Shown here in pieces: positions 1 to 7,351 of a DNA stretch of 39,942 nucleotides (its first letter is position 1; the number at the start of each line of letters is the position of its first letter). The notes under the pieces were generated by a model that was not told where the DNA came from, made no database searches, and worked only from the letters and a program-made list of their open reading frames with translations. Origin of the DNA: Pseudoalteromonas haloplanktis ATCC 14393 (GTDB lineage: Bacteria > Pseudomonadota > Gammaproteobacteria > Enterobacterales > Alteromonadaceae); the NCBI RefSeq assembly GCF_000238355.1, contig NZ_AHCA01000020.1, forward strand, positions 1-39,942, in the 5' to 3' direction. The translations under genes were made by a program, and so were the position numbers.

Positions 1-63
1 TGAAACGAAACAGCGCCGATGATAGTGTAGCATTTGCTATGTGAAAGTAGGTCATCGCCAGGC
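1..63 (+). rRNA. rrf: 5S ribosomal RNA, 3' part (cut by window edge)
   Basis: The first 60 bases are identical to bases 179-238 of the complete 5S copy that follows, so this is the 3' half of another 5S gene. It includes the conserved AAAGTAGGTCATCGCCAGG end. Its 5' half lies outside the window. It marks the distal end of an rRNA operon read on the plus strand. Confidence 0.93.
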
Positions 64-124
64 TCCAAATTTAGTTGAAGAACTTTAACCTTAAAAATTA
101 GAATAAGAAAATCGAAAAGAATTT

Positions 125-241
125 TCTTGGTGACAATAGCGTTTTGGACCCACCTGACCCCATGCCGAACTCAGTAGTGAAACGAAACAGCGCCGATGAT
201 AGTGTAGCATTTGCTATGTGAAAGTAGGTCATCGCCAGGAT
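125..241 (+). rRNA. rrf: 5S ribosomal RNA, second tandem copy
   Basis: A complete 5S rRNA of about 117 bases. It has the GGTGACAATAGCG 5' arm, the universal CCGAACTCAG loop and a 3' arm ending in TCATCGCCAGGA that pairs with the 5' end. It lies about 60 bases after the first copy, so the operon ends in two 5S genes, an arrangement known in Vibrionales and Alteromonadales. The exact ends are uncertain by a few bases. Confidence 0.95.
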
Positions 242-252
242 TCAATTAAAAG

Positions 253-288
253 AAACCCGCTTCAGAAATGAAGCGGGTTTTTGTTGTT
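253..288 (+). terminator. rRNA operon rho-independent terminator
   Basis: A perfect 12-bp stem (AAACCCGCTTCA / TGAAGCGGGTTT) closes on a GAAA tetraloop at 265-268 and is followed by TTGTTGTT. It starts 12 bases after the second 5S gene and is the expected end of the rrn transcript. Confidence 0.93.
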
Positions 289-326
289 CTAGAATAAAGT
301 ATATTAAACCGTCAGCTCTCAGCAGT

Positions 327-348
327 ACGGTGTCAACCTAAACACCGT
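327..348. other. Small inverted repeat in the rrn-mltD gap
   Basis: ACGGTGT at 327-333 and ACACCGT at 342-348 form a 7-bp stem with an 8-base loop. The rest of 290-464 has no recognisable gene. The hairpin has no T-run and its role is unknown. Confidence 0.4.
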
Positions 349-464
349 AACGTGAGTTGAGTAATCACGCCACGGAGAAAAGAACGCGACGACCCCCTCA
401 GAGCGTAACGTACACCTTTAAACTGCTTTCCTCTTTAACTCTCCTGCATTTTAATCTTGAAAAA

Positions 465-520
465 CTCGAAACTCGAAACTCGAAACTCGAAACTCGAAAC
501 TCGAAACTCGAAACTCGAAA
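465..520. repeat. 7-bp tandem repeat, 8 perfect copies of CTCGAAA
   Basis: Eight uninterrupted copies of CTCGAAA fill 56 bases. The array lies between the rRNA operon and the 3' end of mltD and is non-coding. Perfect short arrays change copy number by slippage, so the length may vary between strains. Confidence 0.97.
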
Positions 521-602
521 TCAGGGTTAATTTTAACTATTAGATAAAAACGAAAATACTATCCACAGTCCTCAGGGTTAATTTTAACTATTAGATAAAA
601 AC
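521..602. repeat. 31-bp direct repeat duplicating the end of mltD
   Basis: Bases 521-551 and 572-602 are identical over 31 bases, separated by 20 bases. The second copy holds the last codons and stop of mltD (minus strand). The first copy directly abuts the 7-bp array. This looks like a local duplication of the gene end that left the coding sequence intact. Confidence 0.95.
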
Positions 603-1867
603 ACTGTGAGCTTATCACCTACTTTTAAACGGTCGCCTGAAAGGCTGTTCCATTGTTTTAGTTTAGTGATGCTGACTTTATAATGGTTGGCTATTTTCCA
701 TAAGCTTTCGCCAGATTTTACCTTGTGCTCTATTTGTGTATCGGCTAACTGCGGCAGTACCAACTTTTGGCCAATACGTATGGTACTACTTTTTAAATTA
801 TTGAATGCTTTAAGCTGACTCACACTCACTTTGTAGCGTTTTGCAATAACACTCAAACTATCGCCACGTTTAACCGTGTAATGCTGCCATTGGCTGTAAT
901 CGTTGCTTTTTTGATTTGCGATCATGGTTTCAAATTGTATTTTTTCGCTGGCAGGCACGACGATATGCGGCGCATCAATAATTGCTGGGAAGCGAATAAC
1001 CCCGTAGTTTAAAGACTCTAACTGTTGCCATTGAGCTTTATTATCTAAAATAACTGAGCCAGAAATGGCCACTTTGGCTATCGCATCTTTATTTGCTATT
1101 GCAGGGAACGCCATCTTTTGGTTTTTTAATAATTGCGCAGCAGCAAGTAGCTTTGGTACATATTGACTGGTTTGTTTAGGTAATTTTAAACTAAAAAAGT
1201 CAGTCGGTTTGCCTTGCTTTTTATTGTTGCTGATTGCTCTAAGTACACGGCCTTCACCTAAGTTATAGGCTGCTATAGCGTGATACCAATCGCCATCAAA
1301 GCGTTTGTATAAGTACTCCATAAAATCCAGAGCAGCGCGGGTACTGTCTATCACATCTTGGCGACCATCGTACCAAGGACTAATTTTCACCTTAAAATAC
1401 TTAGCTATTGAAGGGGTTAATTGCCAAAGTCCAGATGCATGTTTGTGCGAATAGGCACTGGCATCAAAGTCGCTTTCAATCAGCGGCATTAGCGCTAATT
1501 CTATCGGTAGATCCCGCTTTTCAACCTCAGTGACTATATAGTAAAGGTAAGGCTCAGCACGGCGACTTATTTCATCCATGTAATTTGGGTGCGATAAATA
1601 CCAAGCAATGCGTTGCTGCACATCTGGGTGGCTAGAGTTAGCAAATGTTAGCTGGGCTCGGATACGTTGCCAAACATCATCAAGCTCCTGAGGGCTCAAG
1701 GGGGCTATTTGTGCAAGATCTTCGTTTTGTTCACTAAAGATCGTTTTAGGGTTTGCCTTAACTTTCACTTCAGGTTTAGGTTGTGAGGCTGGTTCTTCTT
1801 GTGTAGTTTCACAACCGGTTAAAATAATAACTAAAGGCAGAATGCGGATAAATTGACTTGAAAACAC
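584..1867 (-). CDS. mltD: Membrane-bound lytic murein transglycosylase D
   Basis: Cleaves peptidoglycan glycan strands, leaving 1,6-anhydro-muropeptides. The 427-residue product begins with a lipoprotein signal whose lipobox is LTGC (Cys19), so it should be anchored in an envelope membrane, normally the outer one. The middle carries an SLT/goose-lysozyme-like domain with the catalytic Glu in LIESDFDASAYSHKHASGLW and the later AAYNLGEGRV motif. The C-terminus has two LysM peptidoglycan-binding repeats (YTVKRGDSLSVIAKRY and HKVKSGESLWKIANHY). The length is close to E. coli MltD. The start codon is GTG; the signal peptide begins at once, which supports it. The gene converges on the rRNA operon, and its last bases lie inside a 31-bp duplicated segment. 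Confidence 0.94.
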   Translation of the reverse strand: MFSSQFIRILPLVIILTGCETTQEEPASQPKPEVKVKANPKTIFSEQNEDLAQIAPLSPQELDDVWQRIRAQLTFANSSHPDVQQRIAWYLSHPNYMDEISRRAEPYLYYIVTEVEKRDLPIELALMPLIESDFDASAYSHKHASGLWQLTPSIAKYFKVKISPWYDGRQDVIDSTRAALDFMEYLYKRFDGDWYHAIAAYNLGEGRVLRAISNNKKQGKPTDFFSLKLPKQTSQYVPKLLAAAQLLKNQKMAFPAIANKDAIAKVAISGSVILDNKAQWQQLESLNYGVIRFPAIIDAPHIVVPASEKIQFETMIANQKSNDYSQWQHYTVKRGDSLSVIAKRYKVSVSQLKAFNNLKSSTIRIGQKLVLPQLADTQIEHKVKSGESLWKIANHYKVSITKLKQWNSLSGDRLKVGDKLTVFLSNS

Positions 1868-1933
1868 GTACTACACTACTCCAAAAATATGAATGTGGCT
1901 AACCTAAAGCAGACTAGCTTAACATAGAGTGAT

Positions 1934-2800
1934 TTATACCCAAACGGCAGATGAATTAATCTGTCCCTTAAATTGCTCTTTGTAGCGACGGGATAGGTTA
2001 AGTACTTTTCCTGTTATTAACTTTACTTCGCTATCGCCACTGGATAAAGGCGTTATTGATTCAATCGCATCGAGTCTAATAGCATGAGAGCGATGAATCC
2101 GGCAAAAGCCTTGTGGCTCTAACCGAGATATAAGATGGGTCATGGTTGCACGTAGCGGGTAAATCCGAGTGCCAATATGCAGGTTTACGTAATTGCCGCT
2201 AGACTCAAGCCAGTCAATTAGATCAGTACAGATAATAAATTCTTTACCTAGTTTTTTAACGAGTAATCGGTCGAAATTCAAGTCCTGCGGTGCGTCCTCT
2301 GCATGTGTGATTGGTGTGGCTTGACCGGTTAATTGGCCAACAACATATTGATACGTTTTAATAACCACGATTAAAAACAAAAACCCCCATAGGTCTTTAC
2401 GGTATTCATAGAGTAGCTCAAACCACACTAACCCAAAGTCATACTGCATGCCTTGTACGTTATAAATGATCTTGCGAATAGCGACCATGATCCCTACATG
2501 TAGTAATGAAAAAATAACACTCGCAATGAAATAAATGAATAATGAACGTGTTATTTTTTGCCAATTAAGGGGTTGGGCTTGTAATAACCAAACTAAAGCA
2601 GGAAACAACAACAAGGTGCCAATAGCGCTGGAATATTCCCATACAAACGGCTCCCAGATCATAAATGGGAGTTCGCCATCGCGCTGAGCTTCCATAATGT
2701 TTGAGCTGGCATTAATCGTGTTGTTGATAAAAATATAACTAGATAAAAAAAATGCCGCATACCAAGTTTGGTAGCGTTGAAAGTGCGTTAAGGAGATCAT
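1934..2800 (-). CDS. Membrane-anchored LytTR-family transcriptional regulator
   Basis: A 288-residue protein with four hydrophobic segments in roughly residues 14-155, then a linker, then a C-terminal LytTR DNA-binding domain (about 178-280, with the motif FCRIHRSHAIRLDAIESI). It has no receiver domain, so the membrane part is presumably the sensor. LytTR domains bind pairs of imperfect direct repeats and usually act as activators. It is divergent from the acyltransferase gene with 180 bases between them, which suggests that it controls that gene. The ligand or signal is unknown. The ribosome-binding site is weak. Confidence 0.88.
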   Translation of the reverse strand: MISLTHFQRYQTWYAAFFLSSYIFINNTINASSNIMEAQRDGELPFMIWEPFVWEYSSAIGTLLLFPALVWLLQAQPLNWQKITRSLFIYFIASVIFSLLHVGIMVAIRKIIYNVQGMQYDFGLVWFELLYEYRKDLWGFLFLIVVIKTYQYVVGQLTGQATPITHAEDAPQDLNFDRLLVKKLGKEFIICTDLIDWLESSGNYVNLHIGTRIYPLRATMTHLISRLEPQGFCRIHRSHAIRLDAIESITPLSSGDSEVKLITGKVLNLSRRYKEQFKGQINSSAVWV

Positions 2801-2863
2801 TATTATTGTTACTCTTTAAAAGCCTTATTATCAGATTACCAACATAGTGAACAATCACCAAAC

Positions 2864-2891
2864 TTATCATCCCTGTTATCCACCGTTTATC
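2864..2891. promoter_or_regulatory. Possible LytTR binding repeats
   Basis: Three TTATC motifs start at 2864, 2876 and 2887, about one helical turn apart, in the gap shared by the LytTR gene and the acyltransferase gene. Direct repeats with this spacing are plausible for a LytTR regulator, but the motif is AT-rich and short, so this is only suggestive. Confidence 0.3.
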
Positions 2892-2980
2892 CCTACTGAC
2901 TGTTTTCTCAGCCTTTTTTTATTGTAATACGCAGTGTGTTGTTCATAGTTGCTATTAATTAGTCGCAAGTTAAATCTAAT

Positions 2981-4261
2981 ATGAAACTTAAAATAGTCAT
3001 TAAAAACACAGCCCGTATGCTATTACAGCCATGGCTACATGTGTTTAATAAAACCGTTGAATTGCCACTGCGTCGCTATGATTTAGATTGGCTGCGAGTA
3101 CTTGCCTTTGGTCTACTAATTTTTTATCACACCGGCATGTTATACAGTGAAAACTGGGGTTTTCATTTTAAAAGCCAGTATTTATCCAGCAGCATTGAAA
3201 ATATTATGCTCTTACTGTCGCCATGGCGGATGGGACTAATTTGGTTTATTTCAGGTGTGGCGCTGCGCTTTATTGTTGCGCGTTTTAACCTAGGTATGTT
3301 TTTAACTACGCGCAGTGTAAAAATATTACTGCCTTTATTGTTTGGCATTTGGTTTATTGTGCCTATCCAGCTTTATGCGAAAATGAGCCAAGAAGTTGGT
3401 TTATCCATGAGCTTTTGGCAGTTTTATAGCCAGTTTTTTGATTTAACCAATCCGTTATTTGAGCACTACCAAGCAGGTATTTGGCCACACGTTGATGTAA
3501 ACCACCTGTGGTATTTACGTTCCTTATGGCAATTTACTTTATTGCTGGTGTTAGTGCTGCCGTTGCTTCATCACGCTACAGTGCAAGCAGTTATCACGCG
3601 TTTGTGTAATCGCTCGTTACTGATGATTTTCATCACCTTGTTACTGCCGCTGTGTATTTTAAAGTTGAGCTGGCCAAGTGATACATTCAGATATCCCATG
3701 GGCGCGCTGTTTTTACTATACGGTTACTTGCTTGCGTGGCAGCCTGCATTTTACAGCCAGCTACTTCGCCATTGGCGAGTGTTACTCGGTGCATTTATTG
3801 TTGGTTATTTGCTTGTGGTAGTGGGTTATCACATGATTTGGCAAAACCTTGCTGCTAGCCAATGGCAAATTACCAGCATGGATATGCTGTATACCTCGCA
3901 ACGATTAGTGGGGGTGTTATTGATGCTGGGACTCGCACAACGTTTTTTGAATCACGATCACCCTAAACTGGCTTTACTAAACTCAGCCGTATTTTCGTTT
4001 TATCTTTTACATCAAAGTGTAATTATTGGTCTAGCGTTTTATTTATCGAAGCTGCAATTAGGTGGTTTTGTGGAGCCATTGCTTATACTGAGCCTCACTT
4101 TCATTATTTGTTGGCTAGTATTTATTGTTGCGCGCCGAGTCGATCTATTAAGCCCATTGCTAGGGATTAAAGTCACAGGGAAATATAAAGCATGGCAAGT
4201 TAAAGCAGGCTTTTGTTGCGGACTAATATTGGTAAGCCCGCTGATCTTTAGGTTGATTTAA
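2981..4261 (+). CDS. Acyltransferase 3 family membrane protein
   Basis: A 426-residue integral membrane protein with about ten hydrophobic helices. The motif RRYDLDWLRVLAFGLLIFYHTG near residue 31 is the hallmark of the acyltransferase-3 family (OpgC/OafA type); its His is the presumed catalytic residue. Members transfer acetyl or succinyl groups to sugars of polysaccharides, glucans or antibiotics; the acceptor here cannot be told. The family motif is usually close to the N-terminus, so the first 20-30 residues could be an over-extension. The ATG at 2981 is the best start visible, but it has a poor ribosome-binding site. The divergent LytTR gene is the likely regulator. Confidence 0.88.
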   Translation: MKLKIVIKNTARMLLQPWLHVFNKTVELPLRRYDLDWLRVLAFGLLIFYHTGMLYSENWGFHFKSQYLSSSIENIMLLLSPWRMGLIWFISGVALRFIVARFNLGMFLTTRSVKILLPLLFGIWFIVPIQLYAKMSQEVGLSMSFWQFYSQFFDLTNPLFEHYQAGIWPHVDVNHLWYLRSLWQFTLLLVLVLPLLHHATVQAVITRLCNRSLLMIFITLLLPLCILKLSWPSDTFRYPMGALFLLYGYLLAWQPAFYSQLLRHWRVLLGAFIVGYLLVVVGYHMIWQNLAASQWQITSMDMLYTSQRLVGVLLMLGLAQRFLNHDHPKLALLNSAVFSFYLLHQSVIIGLAFYLSKLQLGGFVEPLLILSLTFIICWLVFIVARRVDLLSPLLGIKVTGKYKAWQVKAGFCCGLILVSPLIFRLI

Positions 4262-4283
4262 CTATCTGTATTACAGACTAATT

Positions 4284-4346
4284 GTCGCCGTAAACGACGA
4301 CCTACGAGATATGCTGTGCAATTTTGTAGGTCGTGTTTTAGCGCGA
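4284..4346. repeat. Pair of inverted REP palindromes (BIME-like)
   Basis: A minus-strand REP occupies 4284-4305 (GTAG head at 4302-4305, then GTCGTCG-TTTA-CGGCGAC) and a plus-strand REP occupies 4326-4346 (GTAG followed by a TCGTGT-TTTA-GCGCGA stem). They are convergent and lie between two convergent genes. The GTAG head plus an imperfect palindrome is the form typical of REPs mobilised by RAYT proteins. Related copies flank the RAYT gene at 14415. Confidence 0.9.
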
Positions 4347-4390
4347 AAGTGCCAATGCTAATGAGTCATCATCTTAAATGGTGCCTACAC

Positions 4391-5707
4391 TCAACCAAAC
4401 ACACATCTAAAGCATGCGCCTTGTGGTTTTTGCACATAAATTAAATCACCGCCGTGGTTGAGCATAATTTGCCTTGATAGGCTCAAACCAATGCCGGAGC
4501 CTTGTTGCTTGGTGGTAAAAAATGGCACGAAGATCATATCAACCACATGTTCGCTGATGCCTGGGCCGTTGTCGCTGATTTCTATATAAAGTTGTTGGCT
4601 GGTGTTTTGTGCCAAGCTAATTTCGATCCTTGCTTGAACTGCATTCTCAGCGCTGTATTTTTGGCTACTCTTTAGTACTTCAAGTGCATTTTTTATTAAG
4701 TTTACTAATACCTGCTCTATTTGGCTGCTATCAAGCATTACTAGCTGGTGATTTTTAATCGACAGTTCAATATGGGTGTGTTGATCGTGTGCTTGTTGCT
4801 GATGTAAAGCGACTATGCGCGATAGCATATCAGCTAAATTTGCGGGCGCTAAGTTGGGCTTAGGTAAGCTACTCACTTGGCGAAAACGAGCAATAAAATC
4901 ACCTAAATGTGCCGTTCTTGATGCTAACGTGCTTAGTGCAAGCTGTAAGTCTTGTTTATCTTCAAGCTCATCAAAACATAACTCTTGTGGTAGTAAATTG
5001 CTACAGGTATCAGCTAACGATGAAAGTGGCGTAATAGAGTTGGCAATTTCGTGAGTGAGCACTTTAGTTAAGCGTTTATACGCTTGTTGTTCTTTGAGCT
5101 GTAATTGGTCGTGAATTGACTGTAAGCTCACTACACGGCGAACTTTACCTTGTATTTCAGCGATACTAAGTTGAATTGATAGGGTGTCGTGCTGCTCGCC
5201 ATTTTGCCAGTAGGTAGTGCTGCGGATACTATGTTCGGCGTTTAAAATTAACTCTCCAACAGCGCCTAACTCATGTAAGTGTTGAAAACTCTTCCCCAGT
5301 AATTTACTAACGGCTGGGTTTGATTCGATTACCTTACCATTGTCATCACATACCAATACGGCTAAATCAACATGGATGAGTAAAGCTTGTAAAAACTGCG
5401 CTTGTTGCTCGGCATTAAACCGTGCTGTTTGCATTTGTGTTTTTACTTGCTCAAATTGCTTAAGCATAGGGTGGTGTTGGCCAAGTCCCAAAGTGCTGTC
5501 GCCATTGGCAAGGGCGCGAATGACCATTTCAGCTTGTTTTTGTTGGCGCTTAAACAGCGTAAAAATATGCGCTATTAACGCCATGGCGACTAAAATTATT
5601 AACAATGTCGTCGCTGAAAAGCCATGTGTTTGTAATACATAGCTAAGCAACGCACTTGCACTTATAAGTGCGATAATATTAAACGAAAGCAATAAATTAG
5701 CACGCAT
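4391..5707 (-). CDS. Sensor histidine kinase (NtrY-like, PAS-containing)
   Basis: A 438-residue inner-membrane kinase. Two membrane segments lie at about 6-26 and 32-52 with almost no periplasmic loop. A coiled linker and a PAS-like domain (about 105-200) follow. The H-box is THEIANSITPLSSL with the phosphorylated His at 219. The HATPase domain shows NLIKNALEVL (N box), DNGPGI (G1) and GSGIGLSLSRQIMLNHGG (G2). The small periplasmic part suggests an intracellular or membrane signal. The ATG lies 2 bases after the stop of the regulator gene, so the two genes are one operon with the regulator first. Its partner is the sigma-54 regulator at 5710-7128. Confidence 0.93.
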   Translation of the reverse strand: MRANLLLSFNIIALISASALLSYVLQTHGFSATTLLIILVAMALIAHIFTLFKRQQKQAEMVIRALANGDSTLGLGQHHPMLKQFEQVKTQMQTARFNAEQQAQFLQALLIHVDLAVLVCDDNGKVIESNPAVSKLLGKSFQHLHELGAVGELILNAEHSIRSTTYWQNGEQHDTLSIQLSIAEIQGKVRRVVSLQSIHDQLQLKEQQAYKRLTKVLTHEIANSITPLSSLADTCSNLLPQELCFDELEDKQDLQLALSTLASRTAHLGDFIARFRQVSSLPKPNLAPANLADMLSRIVALHQQQAHDQHTHIELSIKNHQLVMLDSSQIEQVLVNLIKNALEVLKSSQKYSAENAVQARIEISLAQNTSQQLYIEISDNGPGISEHVVDMIFVPFFTTKQQGSGIGLSLSRQIMLNHGGDLIYVQKPQGACFRCVFG

Positions 5708-5709
5708 GA

Positions 5710-7128
5710 TTACAACCCATATTTTTCAAGGCGGCGGTACATAGCACCGCGGGTTAAACCGAGCGCTTTGGCGGCATGACTAACATTACCTTGATGGTGC
5801 TTAAGTGCTGCGCGAACTGTGCGTTGTTCAAGTATCTCTAAATCGAAAGTATCGTACTGCACCTCACTGTTTAATCGCCCAGAGCTTTGCTCTATATTGT
5901 TGGCGTTAAGTACTGCTATGTTGCCAACCACTGAGTTTATATCTAGAGTATCCCCTTCAGTTAAAATAACCGCTCGCTCTATTGCGTGGGCTAGCTCTCG
6001 GACATTGCCTGGCCATGAATACTGGCAAAGTGAAGTCATGTCATGATCGCTAATGGCTAAGCTGCGTTTATATTTTTGGCAAAAATGATTAAGGTAATAA
6101 TTTGCTAAAAGCGGAATATCATCACTTCGCTCACGTAATGCTGGTAGGCGAATTTCAACGGTGTTTATTCGGTATAACAAATCTTGGCGAAAACGCCCTT
6201 CAATAACTGCTTGTTCAAGGTTATCGTTGGTGGCACAAATTAGGCGGATATCAATATCAACTGCTTTACTGCCGCCAACAGGCGTAATTTGCCTATTTTG
6301 TAGTGCAGCCAGTAATTTAGCTTGATGCTCTAGTGGTAAATTACCCAGCTCATCTAAAAATAAGCTGCCACCTTGGGCAAGTTCAAATTTACCAATTCGA
6401 TCGCTTTTTGCATCGGTAAACGCGCCTTTTTTATGGCCGAATAGCTCGCTTTCAAATAAATTCTGCGCCACTGCGCCCATGTCTAAACTCATAAAGGTTT
6501 GGCTGTGCCGCTTGCTTGCTTGATGAATGGCGTGCGCGGTGAGCTCTTTACCTGTGCCGCTTTCACCGGTTATTAGTATATTGGCATCAGTTTGTGCGGC
6601 TTTTTCTATAGTGCTAAATACCTGTTGCATAGCCGCACTTTGGCCCAAAAACTCGAAGCTTGGTGTGTTTAAAGCTTGGTTTAACCCTTGCTTTTGCCGC
6701 GTTAATTGACCGACTTGCTGCTTGTCTTTGGCGTGTGAAAATGCGGCGGCGACTGCGCCAAGTAATTGCTCGTTTTGCCAAGGCTTGGCAATAAAGTCAG
6801 AGGCCCCCGCTTTAATTGCATCGACTGCCAGTTGAATATCGCCGTAGGCAGTCATTAACAAAACAACGATATTAGCGTCTTGCTCGATGATTTTTTTTAG
6901 CCAATAAAAGCCTTCTTTGCCACTGATTGAGTCTTGAGTAAAGTTCATATCAAGCAATACTATATCAATTGGTTGATCAGCTTTGCGTTGCTCGTCAATG
7001 ATGCCTGCAATCTCAAATGGGTTGTCAGTGGTTTTAACACTTTGATAATGCTGCTTTAGTAATAACCGTGCAGCAATGAGGATATCCGGGTTGTCATCAA
7101 CAATTAAAAGTGAGCCTGTGTGTTTCAT
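5710..7128 (-). CDS. NtrC-family sigma-54-dependent response regulator
   Basis: A 472-residue three-domain activator. The receiver domain (1-125) has acidic DD at 11-12, the phospho-acceptor Asp60 in VLLDMNF, and the switch Lys of FIAKPW. The AAA+ domain has Walker A GESGTGKE at 188-195, a sigma-54 contact loop written GAFTDA (235-240) instead of the textbook GAFTGA, and GNLPLEHQAKLLAAL after the Walker B LFLDE. A C-terminal Fis-type helix-turn-helix has the motif GNVSHAAKALGLTRGAMYRRLEKYGL. It activates sigma-54 promoters when phosphorylated by the downstream kinase. It is divergent from the exporter operon at 7352, whose upstream region holds a sigma-54-like promoter and two palindromes. 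Confidence 0.95.
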   Translation of the reverse strand: MKHTGSLLIVDDNPDILIAARLLLKQHYQSVKTTDNPFEIAGIIDEQRKADQPIDIVLLDMNFTQDSISGKEGFYWLKKIIEQDANIVVLLMTAYGDIQLAVDAIKAGASDFIAKPWQNEQLLGAVAAAFSHAKDKQQVGQLTRQKQGLNQALNTPSFEFLGQSAAMQQVFSTIEKAAQTDANILITGESGTGKELTAHAIHQASKRHSQTFMSLDMGAVAQNLFESELFGHKKGAFTDAKSDRIGKFELAQGGSLFLDELGNLPLEHQAKLLAALQNRQITPVGGSKAVDIDIRLICATNDNLEQAVIEGRFRQDLLYRINTVEIRLPALRERSDDIPLLANYYLNHFCQKYKRSLAISDHDMTSLCQYSWPGNVRELAHAIERAVILTEGDTLDINSVVGNIAVLNANNIEQSSGRLNSEVQYDTFDLEILEQRTVRAALKHHQGNVSHAAKALGLTRGAMYRRLEKYGL

Positions 7129-7177
7129 GATTATTATTTTTATAGGGTTTTATTTAGCCTAAAACAAAAAAGGAACA

Positions 7178-7230
7178 GTGTCCATAAATGGACGTTCATA
7201 AAATAACAAAGTGTTCTATTAGCGGACACT
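7178..7230. promoter_or_regulatory. Two palindromic enhancer sites for the sigma-54 regulator
   Basis: Site 1 contains the perfect palindrome GTCCAT-AA-ATGGAC at 7180-7193, inside GTGTCC...GGACG. Site 2 is AGTGTTC-TATTAGC-GGACACT at 7210-7230. Both share GTGTYC...GGAC half-sites and their centres are about 33 bases apart, placing them on the same DNA face. They lie about 85-140 bases upstream of the expected start of transcription, the usual place for upstream activating sequences of NtrC-type activators. Confidence 0.72.
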
Positions 7231-7288
7231 ATAAACATGTGAATAATTAAATGTAACTTTAACTAATTGAATTTACTAGTTAAAAAAG

Positions 7289-7304
7289 TTGGCACAGTGA
7301 TTGT
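7289..7304 (+). promoter_or_regulatory. Sigma-54 promoter of the exporter operon
   Basis: TTGGCAC-AGTGA-TTGT fits the -24/-12 consensus TGGCAC-N5-TTGC, with GG at 7291-7292 and, after 10 bases, GT in place of the usual GC. Transcription would start near 7316, leaving a short leader before the ATG at 7352. The neighbouring sigma-54 activator gene and the paired palindromes upstream support the call. Confidence 0.75.
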
Positions 7305-7351
7305 AATAACTATCGGTAATTAGTTATTAAACCTGTATCAAGGTAGCCAAC

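Noticed and set aside
465..520. CRISPR-like repeat array
   Set aside because: Units are 7 bp, contiguous and without spacers, and there are no cas genes in the window.
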